From the NCBI RefSeq assembly GCF_001658005.1, contig NZ_CP015986.1, positions 2,295,501-2,359,500 on the forward strand: a stretch of 64,000 bases of DNA, given 5' to 3'. Source of the stretch: Sphingobium sp. EP60837 (GTDB taxonomy: Bacteria; Pseudomonadota; Alphaproteobacteria; Sphingomonadales; Sphingomonadaceae). The notes beneath the pieces are model-generated. The model was not told the DNA's origin. It made no database searches and saw only the letters and a list, made by a program, of their open reading frames with translations. Numbering within the stretch: position 1 is the stretch's first letter; the number at the start of each line of letters is the position of its first letter. Below are positions 45,660 to 54,110 of the stretch, in pieces. The translations under genes and the position numbers were made by a program.

Positions 45660-46394
45660 ATGGCCAATTGGTCTGATCCCCGCTCGGGCGTAGCCGGCTT
45701 CGGCGGGACGACGGTAGCGCGTGGGGAGGCGTTCGACGCCGGTCTGCGCAGCTATATGCTGTCGGTTTACAATTATATGGCGAGCGGCGTGCTGTTGACC
45801 GGCATCGTCGCGATGTTGTTCGCCTCAAGTGGTCTAGCCTATCAGATCTTGGCAGGCCCCGGCATCCTGAAATATGTCATCATGTTCGCGCCGTTGGCCT
45901 TTGTCCTGGTGTTGAGCTTTGGCATTGGGCGGCTATCGACGGTGACCGCACAGGCGCTCTATTGGGCCTATGCGGCGGTGATGGGGCTGTCGCTTTCGTC
46001 CATCCTGCTGGTTTATACGGGAACCTCTGTCGCGCAGACCTTCTTCGCAACGGCGGCGGCTTTCGCTGGTCTGAGCTTGTGGGGCTATACGACGAAGCGG
46101 GATCTGTCGGGCTTCGGCACCTTCCTGATCATGGGCGTGGTTGGGCTGCTTGTCGCCTCGCTCATCAATCTCTTCCTGCGCTCCAGCGCGATGGACATGG
46201 TGGTCAGCTTCATCGGCGTGCTGCTGTTCGCGGGTCTGACCGCTTATGACACGCAGAAGATCAAGAGTATCTATGTCCATGTCGCGGGCACGGAAATGGT
46301 TGGCAAGTCGGTGGTGATGGGGGCGCTGAACCTCTACCTTGACTTCATCAACATGTTCCTGTTCCTGCTGCGTTTCATGGGCAATCGCGACTGA
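45660..46394 (+). CDS. Bax inhibitor-1 / YccA family membrane protein
   Basis: 244 residues with seven hydrophobic segments. The family stretches FDAGLRSYMLSVYNYMASGV, AFAGLSLWGYTTKRDLSG, and the C-terminal LTAYDTQKIKS and LYLDFINMFLFLLRFMG are present. It belongs to the BI-1/TMBIM superfamily (ion-leak or protease-associated membrane proteins). GAAGGAGATTATCTC is the ribosome site. Ends at a bidirectional terminator shared with the GST gene. Confidence 0.94.
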   Translation: MANWSDPRSGVAGFGGTTVARGEAFDAGLRSYMLSVYNYMASGVLLTGIVAMLFASSGLAYQILAGPGILKYVIMFAPLAFVLVLSFGIGRLSTVTAQALYWAYAAVMGLSLSSILLVYTGTSVAQTFFATAAAFAGLSLWGYTTKRDLSGFGTFLIMGVVGLLVASLINLFLRSSAMDMVVSFIGVLLFAGLTAYDTQKIKSIYVHVAGTEMVGKSVVMGALNLYLDFINMFLFLLRFMGNRD

Positions 46395-46421
46395 GAGCGG
46401 CAGCAGAACGGTTAGAAAAGA

Positions 46422-46446
46422 GGCCCGGTGGATCGTCCGCCGGGCC
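46422..46446. terminator. Bidirectional terminator between convergent genes
   Basis: GGCCCGG (46422-46428) and CCGGGCC (46440-46446) with TATTTCTTT after it on the + strand and AAAAGA before it, located between the convergent BI-1 and GST genes. Confidence 0.7.
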
Positions 46447-46453
46447 TATTTCT

Positions 46454-47086
46454 TTATGCGGGCTTTTTCATCTGAGCGATCAGCGCGCCGTCCAGTTCTT
46501 TCTGCCGCTTATAAGCGGGCCGCTCCCGAAGGCGGCTTGCATAGCCTTCGAAGGCGGGCCGGGTGGGCAGAGTGCCAAAGGTCAGGCCCCAATCCACCTG
46601 CGCTCCCACATAGACGTCCGCGGCGGTGAACTGATTGCCGCATATCCAGGCTGGCACTGAGACCGCATGCTCCAGCGTATCGATGGCATGGTCGAATGTT
46701 CCATAGCCCGCCATCCGATCGCGACCTTCCGGCATGACGAAGCCGAGCGCCTTGTTGGTGATGGCGGCCTCGACGGGTCCGGCGGCGAAGAACAGCCAGC
46801 GATAATAGTCGGAGCGGCTGTCGGTCGGCGGCGCCAGCCCAGCGGCGGGGAAGGCATCGGCGAGATAGGCGCAGATGGCGGCAGCTTCGGTCACGACCTT
46901 GCCCGCATGAACGATGGCAGGCACTTTGCCCATTGGATTAATCGCCATATAGTCGGCGGACTTCATGCCGTCGTCGCCATAATCCAGTACCACCGTCTCA
47001 TAGGGCTGTCCGACTTCCTCCAGCATCCAACGAGCGATCTGTCCGCGCGACATGGGGTTTGTGTAGAAGGTGATATCTGCTGGCAT
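46454..47086 (-). CDS. Glutathione S-transferase family protein
   Basis: 210 residues. N-terminal domain FYTNPMSRGQIARWMLEEV (Ser as likely catalytic residue), INPMGKVPAIV (cis-Pro) and VVTEAAAICAYLAD (glutathione Glu-Ala contact); C-terminal helices with FTAADVYVG. AAGGAG lies before the ATG. Similar to the group of GSTs with the MSRG motif; substrate unknown. Confidence 0.93.
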   Translation of the reverse strand: MPADITFYTNPMSRGQIARWMLEEVGQPYETVVLDYGDDGMKSADYMAINPMGKVPAIVHAGKVVTEAAAICAYLADAFPAAGLAPPTDSRSDYYRWLFFAAGPVEAAITNKALGFVMPEGRDRMAGYGTFDHAIDTLEHAVSVPAWICGNQFTAADVYVGAQVDWGLTFGTLPTRPAFEGYASRLRERPAYKRQKELDGALIAQMKKPA

Positions 47087-47309
47087 GAGGGGGCTCCTTT
47101 ACCGCGGCGAGTAGTATCGCTGCCAGCATGGACAATGATCGGGAGGCTGGCAACGGGCCAGGTCTCGCCCTCGTCGGGAACTGACCGTAGTTTGCCAGTA
47201 TTTTTACGGGCGGCGCGGACGTCCAGAGGGGGCGGATCGCTTGCTCGGCGTTTCGTTTAAGGCGCTGGATGGAGGCCAGGGTGACTGCTGTTCAGTGGTC
47301 TGCTCGCAT

Positions 47310-47337
47310 AAAAAAGGGCGGCCTAATTGAGCCGCCC
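47310..47337 (-). terminator. Intrinsic terminator of clpA
   Basis: On the minus strand GGGCGGC-TCAATTAG-GCCGCCC is followed by six T residues, 24 bases past the clpA stop. Confidence 0.9.
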
Positions 47338-47360
47338 TTATCCATCTTCGTCAGTTCAGA

Positions 47361-49679
47361 TTACTTTGCCGATTCTGCTGGCTTGGCCTTGCCACCTTTC
47401 TTGCCCTTTTTGGGGGCGGCGGGGCTGATTTCGAATGCGAGGGCGTCGTCCTTCAGCCGGACATGGACCTCCCCGCCATGGACCAGCTTGCCAAACAGCA
47501 GTTCCTCGGCCAGCGGTTGCTTGATCTTCTCCTGCATCAAACGACCCATCGGGCGGGCGCCGTAGAGCTTGTCATAGCCACGTTTGGTGAGCCATGCCTT
47601 CGCTTCGTCGTCCAGCGTGATGTGGACGTCGCGGTCGGCCAGTTGCAGTTCGAGCTGCAGCACGAACTTGTCGATGACCCGCGCCACGATTTCCGGTGGC
47701 AGATAGCCGAACGGCACGATCGCATCGAGACGGTTGCGGAATTCCGGGGTGAAGAGTTTCTTCACCGCATCCTCCTGCACATCGTCGCGTGTCAGTTCGC
47801 CAAAGCCGATGCTTTCCTTCGCCATGTCCGACGCACCGGCGTTGGTGGTCATGATGAGGATGGTGTTGCGGAAATCCACCGTCTTGCCGTGATGATCGGT
47901 CAGGCGGCCATTATCCATCACCTGCAACAGGATGTTGAACAGGTCAGGATGTGCCTTCTCGATCTCGTCCAACAGCAGCACGCTGTGCGGCTGCTGATCG
48001 ACCGCGTCGGTCAGCAGGCCGCCCTGGTCATAGCCGACATAGCCCGGAGGCGCGCCGATCAGGCGGCTGACCGAATGGCGCTCCATATATTCCGACATGT
48101 CGAACCGCTGGAGCGGAATGCCGAGCAGATTGGCGAGCTGGCGAGCGACCTCCGTCTTGCCGACGCCGGTAGGGCCGGAGAAGAGATAGCTGCCGATCGG
48201 CTTTTCCGGATCGCGCAGCCCGGCCCGCGACAGCTTGATCGCGGAAGACAGCACCTCGATAGCCCGGTTCTGGCCGAAGACGACGCGCTTCAGGTCTGTG
48301 TCGAGCGTTTCCAGCACCGACTTGTCGTCAGCCGAAACGGTCTTGGGGGGAATGCGGGCCATCGTCGCGATGACCTGCTCTATCTCGCGCGGGGTGATCG
48401 TCTTCTTCCGCTTGCTGGGCACGACCAGCATCTGCATTGCGCCGACTTCGTCGATCACGTCGATGGCCTTATCGGGCAGCTTGCGATCGTTGATGTAGCG
48501 CGCTGACAGTTCCACAGCCGCCTTTATCGCGTCGGGCGTGTACCGGACGTTATGATGCTCCTCAAAGGCGCTGCGCAGCCCGGCGAGGATCTTGATCGTA
48601 TCCTCGATCGTGGGTTCATTGACGTCGATCTTCTGGAACCGGCGCAGCAGGGCGCGGTCCTTCTCGAAATGGTTGCGGAACTCCTTGTAGGTGGTGGAGC
48701 CGATGCAGCGGATCGTGCCGCCCGACAGAGCGGGCTTGAGCAAGTTTGACGCGTCCATCGCGCCGCCGCTGGTTGCGCCCGCGCCGATCACTGTGTGAAT
48801 CTCGTCGATGAAGAGAACCGCGTGCGGCATCTTCTCCAGTTCGGTGACGACCGCCTTCAAGCGTTCTTCAAAGTCGCCGCGATAGCGGGTGCCAGCGAGC
48901 AGCGCGCCCATGTCGAGCGAGTAGATAACCGCTTCCTTCAAGACGTCTGGCACTTCGCCCTCGACGATCTTGCGCGCCAGGCCCTCCGCGATCGCGGTCT
49001 TGCCCACGCCCGGATCGCCCACGTAAAGCGGGTTGTTCTTGGACCGCCGGCACAGGATCTGGATGGTCCGGTCGACTTCGGCCGCGCGGCCAATCAGCGG
49101 GTCAACCTTGCCCCGCGCCGCCTTCTCATTGAGGTTGACGGTGAACTGCTCCAAGGCACTGTCCTTCTTGCCCTTGCCGTCCTGCACCTTCTTTTCCTCT
49201 TCCTGCGCGCCCTTGGTCTCGCGGGTTTCGGGCGCCGCGGTGCCCTTGCCGACACCATGGCTGATATAGCTGACCGCATCGAGGCGGCTCATATCCTGCT
49301 GTTGGAGGAAATAGACGGCATAGCTCTCACGCTCAGAGAAAAGCGCCACGAGGACATTGGCTCCCGTAACCTCATCCTTGCCCGAAGATTGGACGTGCAG
49401 GATGGCGCGCTGAACAACGCGTTGGAAGCCGCTGGTAGGGGACGGGTCGCTGGAGCCGTCCACCTTCAAACTGTCGAGTTCGCTGTCGAGATATTGGGTG
49501 ACGGCGTCGCCCAACTCGCCCAGCTCCACGCCGCACGCCTGCATCACCTTCGATGCATGCTCATCATCGATCAGCGCGAGGAGCAGATGCTCCAGCGTCG
49601 CATATTCGTGACGGCGCTCCGACGCATGGGTCAGCGCGTTGTGCAGGGTGGTTTCAAGGGCGGGTGCGAAAGATGGCAT
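47361..49679 (-). CDS. clpA: ClpA-type ATP-dependent protease subunit
   Basis: 772 residues. Hexameric AAA+ unfoldase that feeds proteins to ClpP. Clp N-domain (about 1-145), D1 ATPase with GDPGVGKTAIAEG, D2 ATPase with GPTGVGKTEVARQ, and the ClpA-type IGFGEL loop region for ClpP contact. The C-terminal tail is Lys/Pro/Ala-rich. Start MPSFAPALETTLHNALTH at 49679 fits the family. No clpS lies directly upstream in this window, unlike many bacteria. The 49680-49835 gap is presumed 5' leader and promoter. Confidence 0.96.
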   Translation of the reverse strand: MPSFAPALETTLHNALTHASERRHEYATLEHLLLALIDDEHASKVMQACGVELGELGDAVTQYLDSELDSLKVDGSSDPSPTSGFQRVVQRAILHVQSSGKDEVTGANVLVALFSERESYAVYFLQQQDMSRLDAVSYISHGVGKGTAAPETRETKGAQEEEKKVQDGKGKKDSALEQFTVNLNEKAARGKVDPLIGRAAEVDRTIQILCRRSKNNPLYVGDPGVGKTAIAEGLARKIVEGEVPDVLKEAVIYSLDMGALLAGTRYRGDFEERLKAVVTELEKMPHAVLFIDEIHTVIGAGATSGGAMDASNLLKPALSGGTIRCIGSTTYKEFRNHFEKDRALLRRFQKIDVNEPTIEDTIKILAGLRSAFEEHHNVRYTPDAIKAAVELSARYINDRKLPDKAIDVIDEVGAMQMLVVPSKRKKTITPREIEQVIATMARIPPKTVSADDKSVLETLDTDLKRVVFGQNRAIEVLSSAIKLSRAGLRDPEKPIGSYLFSGPTGVGKTEVARQLANLLGIPLQRFDMSEYMERHSVSRLIGAPPGYVGYDQGGLLTDAVDQQPHSVLLLDEIEKAHPDLFNILLQVMDNGRLTDHHGKTVDFRNTILIMTTNAGASDMAKESIGFGELTRDDVQEDAVKKLFTPEFRNRLDAIVPFGYLPPEIVARVIDKFVLQLELQLADRDVHITLDDEAKAWLTKRGYDKLYGARPMGRLMQEKIKQPLAEELLFGKLVHGGEVHVRLKDDALAFEISPAAPKKGKKGGKAKPAESAK

Positions 49680-49835
49680 GTCTGTTCTACTCCTGGCCCC
49701 AAAGAGGGGCTGACTTGAACCATATGTCGGCATTGCTCGACGGCAGATCAAGGAGGCTTCCCTGACCGCCGGAATTGCCAGACTGCCCGTGCCCGGTGAA
49801 GCCCCTGTCAGGGCAGCAAGGGGCGGGGCGCGGGT

Positions 49836-50033
49836 TCATCGCTTGAATAACGCCTCGGCACTTGCTTTGTGGTTAACGGCGCTTTCAATTTTTGATCGAG
49901 TTCGGGCTATTTCGCCCTCCAGCGCTCTGATGCGCTCCTCCAAATCGGCAACGGACAGCGGACCCAAATCCTGTCGAAGCAGTTGGGCCAGCGGATTATC
50001 AATCTTGCGAGGCAGATCGTCGTCCATGTCCAT
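49836..50033 (-). CDS. DUF1192 family small protein
   Basis: 65 residues: DLPRKIDNPLAQLLRQDLGP, LSVADLEERIRALEGEIAR, a coiled-coil helix, then KSIESAVNHKASAEALFKR-like C-terminus. These are DUF1192 features, a short alphaproteobacterial family without known function. Start at 50033 or 50027; no strong ribosome site. Divergent from the oxidoreductase gene. Confidence 0.88.
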   Translation of the reverse strand: MDMDDDLPRKIDNPLAQLLRQDLGPLSVADLEERIRALEGEIARTRSKIESAVNHKASAEALFKR

Positions 50034-50134
50034 GCATGCCAATGTTGACCGCCGGGGCTGGTCTGTCAATAAGGCCCTTGAGCCGCTCGTCGAATTTGGG
50101 TGCGGTGCAACATCGCTGCTGGGGGACGGTCATC

Positions 50135-51154
50135 ATGGCGCTTGAGAACGCGTTGCCCGATGAGATGACGGCAATCGCCATTCCTGTTCCCGGCGGTCCC
50201 GAGGCGCTGGTGCCCGAGCGCCGTTCCGTTCCCGTCCCAGCAGCAGATGAAGTGCTGATCCGTGTTGCGGCTGCTGGCGTGAATCGGCCCGACGTGATGC
50301 AGCGGCAGGGCAAATATCCGCCGCCTCCCGGTGCGTCGGACATACCCGGATTGGAAGTCTCGGGTACGATCGTCGCGGCGGGCGGCAGTGCGGAGCGGCT
50401 GGTTGGGCAGCGTGTTTGCGCTCTGCTGCCCGGTGGCGGCTATGCGGAATATGCGGTGGCGCCCGCGGGCCAGTGCCTGCCGGTTCCGGACGGCTATGAC
50501 ATTGTCGAAGCTGCTGCACTACCCGAGACGCTCTTCACCGTTTGGACCAATTTGTTCGAGCGCGCTTATGTCGTCGGTGGCGATACCGTGCTGGTCCATG
50601 GCGGAACGAGCGGCATCGGCACCATGGCGATTTCGCTCTGCCGCCTGTTCGACATAAACATCATCGTCACCTGCGGCAGCGATGCGAAATGCGAACAGGC
50701 GAAAGTCTGGGGCGCTCATCATGCCATCAACTACCGCGACCAAGACTTTGTCGAGGAAGTGAACCGCATCACTGGGGGCCAGGGCGTGCAGGCGGTGCTG
50801 GACATGGTTGGTGGCGACTATGTGCCGCGAAATCTCCAGTGCCTGGCCGAAGATGGCCGCCATGTCTCCATTGCGGTGCTGGGGGGAGCGAAGGCCAGCA
50901 TATTTCTGCCCGCGGTCATGACGAGGCGACTCACGCTGACCGGTTCGACGCTGCGGCCGCGCTCGTCCGCCTTCAAGAGCCTGGTAGCCGACGAACTGGC
51001 GAGAGAGGTCTGGCGCTTTGTCGAGGAAGGCAAATTGCGGCCCGCGATGGACCAGCGCTTCGCTTTGACCGAGGCGGCACAAGCGCATGCCCGGATGGAC
51101 GCGGGAGAGCATTTCGGGAAGATCGTGCTGACTGTCGATCCTGCCTGCAAGTAG
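50135..51154 (+). CDS. NAD(P)H quinone oxidoreductase (PIG3-like MDR family)
   Basis: 339 residues of the zinc-free medium-chain reductase family: AAGVNRPDVMQRQGKYPPPP, GLEVSGTIVAAG, LPGGGYAEYAVAP, the NADP-binding VHGGTSGIGTMAI, and a closing EHFGKIVLTVD. It reduces quinones or enones with NADPH; the natural substrate is unknown. The start at 50135 is a compromise; MTAIAIPVPGG at 50165 is also possible. Confidence 0.92.
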   Translation: MALENALPDEMTAIAIPVPGGPEALVPERRSVPVPAADEVLIRVAAAGVNRPDVMQRQGKYPPPPGASDIPGLEVSGTIVAAGGSAERLVGQRVCALLPGGGYAEYAVAPAGQCLPVPDGYDIVEAAALPETLFTVWTNLFERAYVVGGDTVLVHGGTSGIGTMAISLCRLFDINIIVTCGSDAKCEQAKVWGAHHAINYRDQDFVEEVNRITGGQGVQAVLDMVGGDYVPRNLQCLAEDGRHVSIAVLGGAKASIFLPAVMTRRLTLTGSTLRPRSSAFKSLVADELAREVWRFVEEGKLRPAMDQRFALTEAAQAHARMDAGEHFGKIVLTVDPACK

Positions 51155-51238
51155 CATTTCCGTCACAATCCTTGCGGAGTTGTAACATTGCGACGCTAAG
51201 GATTCGGTCCCGAGGACAATAGCTCCAGGGATCGCATC

Positions 51239-52102
51239 ATGAATGCCATTACGCGCTTGCCCTTCTTGGCCGACATGGAAGAAGGCGTCATCGATCGCGT
51301 CGAGACGCTGGAACGAACGGGCAAGCGCCGCCGCTATCGCACCATCTGGATATCGGACATTCACCTCGGCACGCGCGGGTGCAATGCCAAGCTGCTCATC
51401 GATTTCCTCGACAGTGTCGATAGCGAGACCATGTATCTGGTCGGTGACATTATCGACGGCTGGCGGCTAAAGAGGCGCTTCTACTGGCCCGCCGCGCATA
51501 ATGACGTCGTCTGGCGTGTCATGAAGCGCGCCAAGCGCGGCACCCGCGTCGTCTATATCCCCGGCAATCATGACGAGATGTTCCGACAGTTCACCGGTCT
51601 CAGCTTCGGCGGTGTGGAAATCCGGCGCAGGGCTGTCCATGAGACCGCCGATGGCCGCAAGCTGCTCGTCCTGCATGGGGACGAGTTCGATACCATCATG
51701 CTGGCCCATCGCTGGCTCGCCTTCGTGGGTGACGCTGCCTACAGCCTATTGATGCGCCTCAACGTCGTGGTGAATGCCGTGCGGCAGCGCATGGGCCTGC
51801 CCTATTGGTCGCTCAGCAAGATGGCCAAGCACAAGGTCAAGAACGCGGTCGAATTCATTTCCCGCTTCGAGGAAGTGGTTGCGCATCAGGCCGCCGCGCG
51901 CGGCGTCGATGGGGTCGTCTGCGGCCATATCCACAATGCCGAAATGCGCGAGATTGGCGGCGTGCAATATTATAATGACGGCGATTGGGTCGAAGGCTGC
52001 ACCGCGCTGGTCGAGCATTTCGACGGCCGGATGGAAGTGCTGCATTGGGCGGATGAGGTTGCCGCGCGCGCTTCCGCCGCGCAAGCTCGGCTGGCCGCCT
52101 GA
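51239..52102 (+). CDS. LpxH-like calcineurin-type metallophosphoesterase
   Basis: 287 residues. All two-metal motifs are present: WISDIHLGTR, LVGDIIDGW, IPGNHDEMF, LHGDEFD, and CGHIHNAEM. The pattern fits the UDP-2,3-diacylglucosamine diphosphatase family, yet sphingomonads are known for glycosphingolipids instead of LPS. The true substrate may be another lipid-linked or nucleotide diphosphate. It shares its stop with the start of the next glycosyltransferase (TGATG), so the two are translated together. Confidence 0.88.
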   Translation: MNAITRLPFLADMEEGVIDRVETLERTGKRRRYRTIWISDIHLGTRGCNAKLLIDFLDSVDSETMYLVGDIIDGWRLKRRFYWPAAHNDVVWRVMKRAKRGTRVVYIPGNHDEMFRQFTGLSFGGVEIRRRAVHETADGRKLLVLHGDEFDTIMLAHRWLAFVGDAAYSLLMRLNVVVNAVRQRMGLPYWSLSKMAKHKVKNAVEFISRFEEVVAHQAAARGVDGVVCGHIHNAEMREIGGVQYYNDGDWVEGCTALVEHFDGRMEVLHWADEVAARASAAQARLAA

Positions 52103-53130
52103 TGCGCATCGTCATCGTCACTGACGCCTGGTCGCCACAGATCAATGGGGTGGTGAGGACGCTTCAGACGATCCAGGCGCAGTTGGAGGGAAGGGGGCAC
52201 GCCGTCACGGTGCTCTCGCCCGATCTTTACGGCTCGGTTCCGTGCCCGACCTATCCGGAAATCCGCCTGGCCTTCGTTCGCTCTGGCGTGATCGGTCAAG
52301 CGATCGCAGCTTTTCAGCCCGATGCCGTCCACCTCGCGACCGAGGGGCCGCTATGCCTCGCCGCCCGGCGCTGGTGCCTGCGTAGCGGAGTGCCGTTCAC
52401 CACCGCCTATCACACGCATTTCCCCGATTATATCGCCCGCCGTACCGGCCTGCCCGCGAGCTGGTTCTGGTCCTATATCCGCTGGTTCCACGGTCCCGCG
52501 CAGGCGGTGTTGGTTTCGACGCAATCCGTCCGGCGGCAGCTTCGCGCCCATGGACTGTCGCAGGTGCGCCCATGGGGCAGGGGCGTGGACCTCGCCGCCT
52601 TCACGCCCGATGCGAAGCCGCCGGCGCTGTTTGCCGGTTTGGCCCGGCCCATCCAGCTCTATGTCGGCAGGGTGGCGGTGGAGAAAAACCTCGAAGCCTT
52701 CCTGGCCGCCGATCATCCCGGCAGCAAGATCGTCGTAGGGGACGGCCCCGCACGCGCGGAGCTGCAGCGGGCCTATCCGAACGCGCATTTCATGGGCGCC
52801 CTGTTCGGTGAGGAACTGGCGGGCGCCTATGCGGGCGCGGACGTGTTCGTCTTCCCCAGCCGCACCGACACATTCGGCCTGGTGATGATAGAGGCGCTGG
52901 CTTGCGGCACGCCAGTCGCAGCCTACCCGGTGACCGGCCCGGTCGATATCGTGACGCCCGAGTGCGGCGCATTGTCGGACCGCCTGGACGATGCGATCGC
53001 TGCTGCGCTACGGTGCAGCCGCGACGCCTGCGCGCAGCATGGCCGCAGCTTCAGCTGGGAACGCAGCGCCGAAGAATTCCTGACCGGCCTCCATTGCATC
53101 GATTCCGCCGTCATGAACAGTGCGGCCTGA
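52102..53130 (+). CDS. Glycosyltransferase family 4 (GT-B)
   Basis: 342 residues. N-terminal domain IVTDAWSPQINGVVRTL, acceptor region TTAYHTHFPDYIARR, and a C-terminal donor-binding motif FPSRTDTFGLVMIEALACG typical of GT4 enzymes such as the mannosyl/glucosyl transferases acting on diacylglycerol or phosphatidylinositol. Coupled to the LpxH-like gene by a 1-base overlap. Lipid glycosylation in the envelope is a reasonable inference; donor and acceptor are not known. Confidence 0.92.
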   Translation: MRIVIVTDAWSPQINGVVRTLQTIQAQLEGRGHAVTVLSPDLYGSVPCPTYPEIRLAFVRSGVIGQAIAAFQPDAVHLATEGPLCLAARRWCLRSGVPFTTAYHTHFPDYIARRTGLPASWFWSYIRWFHGPAQAVLVSTQSVRRQLRAHGLSQVRPWGRGVDLAAFTPDAKPPALFAGLARPIQLYVGRVAVEKNLEAFLAADHPGSKIVVGDGPARAELQRAYPNAHFMGALFGEELAGAYAGADVFVFPSRTDTFGLVMIEALACGTPVAAYPVTGPVDIVTPECGALSDRLDDAIAAALRCSRDACAQHGRSFSWERSAEEFLTGLHCIDSAVMNSAA

Positions 53131-53229
53131 CGCTTTTCCTTGCTCCACGGGGCTTCATGCACTATCTCGGATCGGGCGTGGCCGCCCTGCTTGGGCGGCC
53201 CTTGTCATTTTTAGTGCCGGAGAATACCC

Positions 53230-53928
53230 GTGTCCCAGCCTCTCATGCCCCATGCGACAGCCAGCTGGCTGGTCGATAATACCGCACTGAGCTTTGACCA
53301 GATCGCGGAATTTTGCGGGCTGCATATCCTGGAAGTGCAGGCGATCGCCGACGATACCGCCGGGACTAAATATACCGGCCGAGATCCCGTTCGTGCGCAT
53401 GAAATCACCATGGACGAAATCCACAAGGGCGAGGCGAACCCGGATTACCGCCTCAAGATGCTGAAGGGCCCTGAGCCTGTCCGCCGCACCAAGGGTCCGC
53501 GCTACACGCCGGTTTCCAAGCGTCAGGATAAGCCCGATGGCATCGCCTGGATCCTGCGCAATCATCCGGAAGTGTCCGACGGCGCGATCGGCAAGCTCAT
53601 CGGCACCACCCGCACGACCATCGCCGCTATCCGTGATCGCACCCACTGGAATATCTCCAACATCGTGCCCAAGGATCCGGTGACGCTCGGCCTCTGTTCG
53701 CAGCGTGAACTGGATGCGCTGGTGTCGAAGGCGGCGAAGAAGGCGGGTATCGAAGCGCCTACAGATTCCCGTCTGGACGGCGACCGTGAAGCGCTGATCG
53801 AAGAACTGCGCCGCGAACGTCAGGACGCCGCCCGCCGCGCTGAGGAAGCGCTCAAGAGCGAGGCTGAATTGATCTCCGGCGCTGCGAAGATCCTCGATCC
53901 GTTCAGCGACAATCAAGGCCAGGTTTGA
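53230..53928 (+). CDS. trcR: TrcR-family cell-cycle transcriptional regulator (DUF1013)
   Basis: 232 residues. Highly typical DUF1013: MPHATASWLVDNTALSFDQ, IAEFCGLHILEVQAIADD, and GAIGKLIGTTRTTIAAIRDR, with a C-terminal coiled coil. TrcR binds RNA polymerase or promoter DNA and helps control the cell cycle in alphaproteobacteria. GTG 53230 with GGAGA upstream is preferred over an internal ATG at codon 6. Confidence 0.95.
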   Translation: MSQPLMPHATASWLVDNTALSFDQIAEFCGLHILEVQAIADDTAGTKYTGRDPVRAHEITMDEIHKGEANPDYRLKMLKGPEPVRRTKGPRYTPVSKRQDKPDGIAWILRNHPEVSDGAIGKLIGTTRTTIAAIRDRTHWNISNIVPKDPVTLGLCSQRELDALVSKAAKKAGIEAPTDSRLDGDREALIEELRRERQDAARRAEEALKSEAELISGAAKILDPFSDNQGQV

Positions 53929-54062
53929 TCGTCTAGGTCCGTCCGTTCACCTGGAGCGGACGGATCCTCGAGGTGTATCATTACCTTCGAAACGAACGGG
54001 GGTCAGGGGCCTGCACTCCCGAGGTCAGGATGACGTCGTCATCATAGCAGCCGCCCGCCAGC

Positions 54063-54088
54063 CCTGCTTTACGCTTGCGTAAAGCAGG
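54063..54088. promoter_or_regulatory. Perfect 26-bp palindrome upstream of the acyl-CoA ligase gene
   Basis: CCTGCTTTACGC-TT-GCGTAAAGCAGG: two 12-base arms with no mismatch around a TT centre. The end is 22 bases before the fadD-like start. Size and position suit an operator for a dimeric repressor or a tight cruciform/hairpin. No regulator gene is adjacent. Confidence 0.6.
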
Positions 54089-54110
54089 CGCCTCACTTAC
54101 ACCTTCAGCA

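Noticed and set aside
49680-49780. Heat-shock (RpoH) promoter for clpA
   Set aside because: A CTTGAT word is present but spacing and -10 do not fit the consensus well enough.
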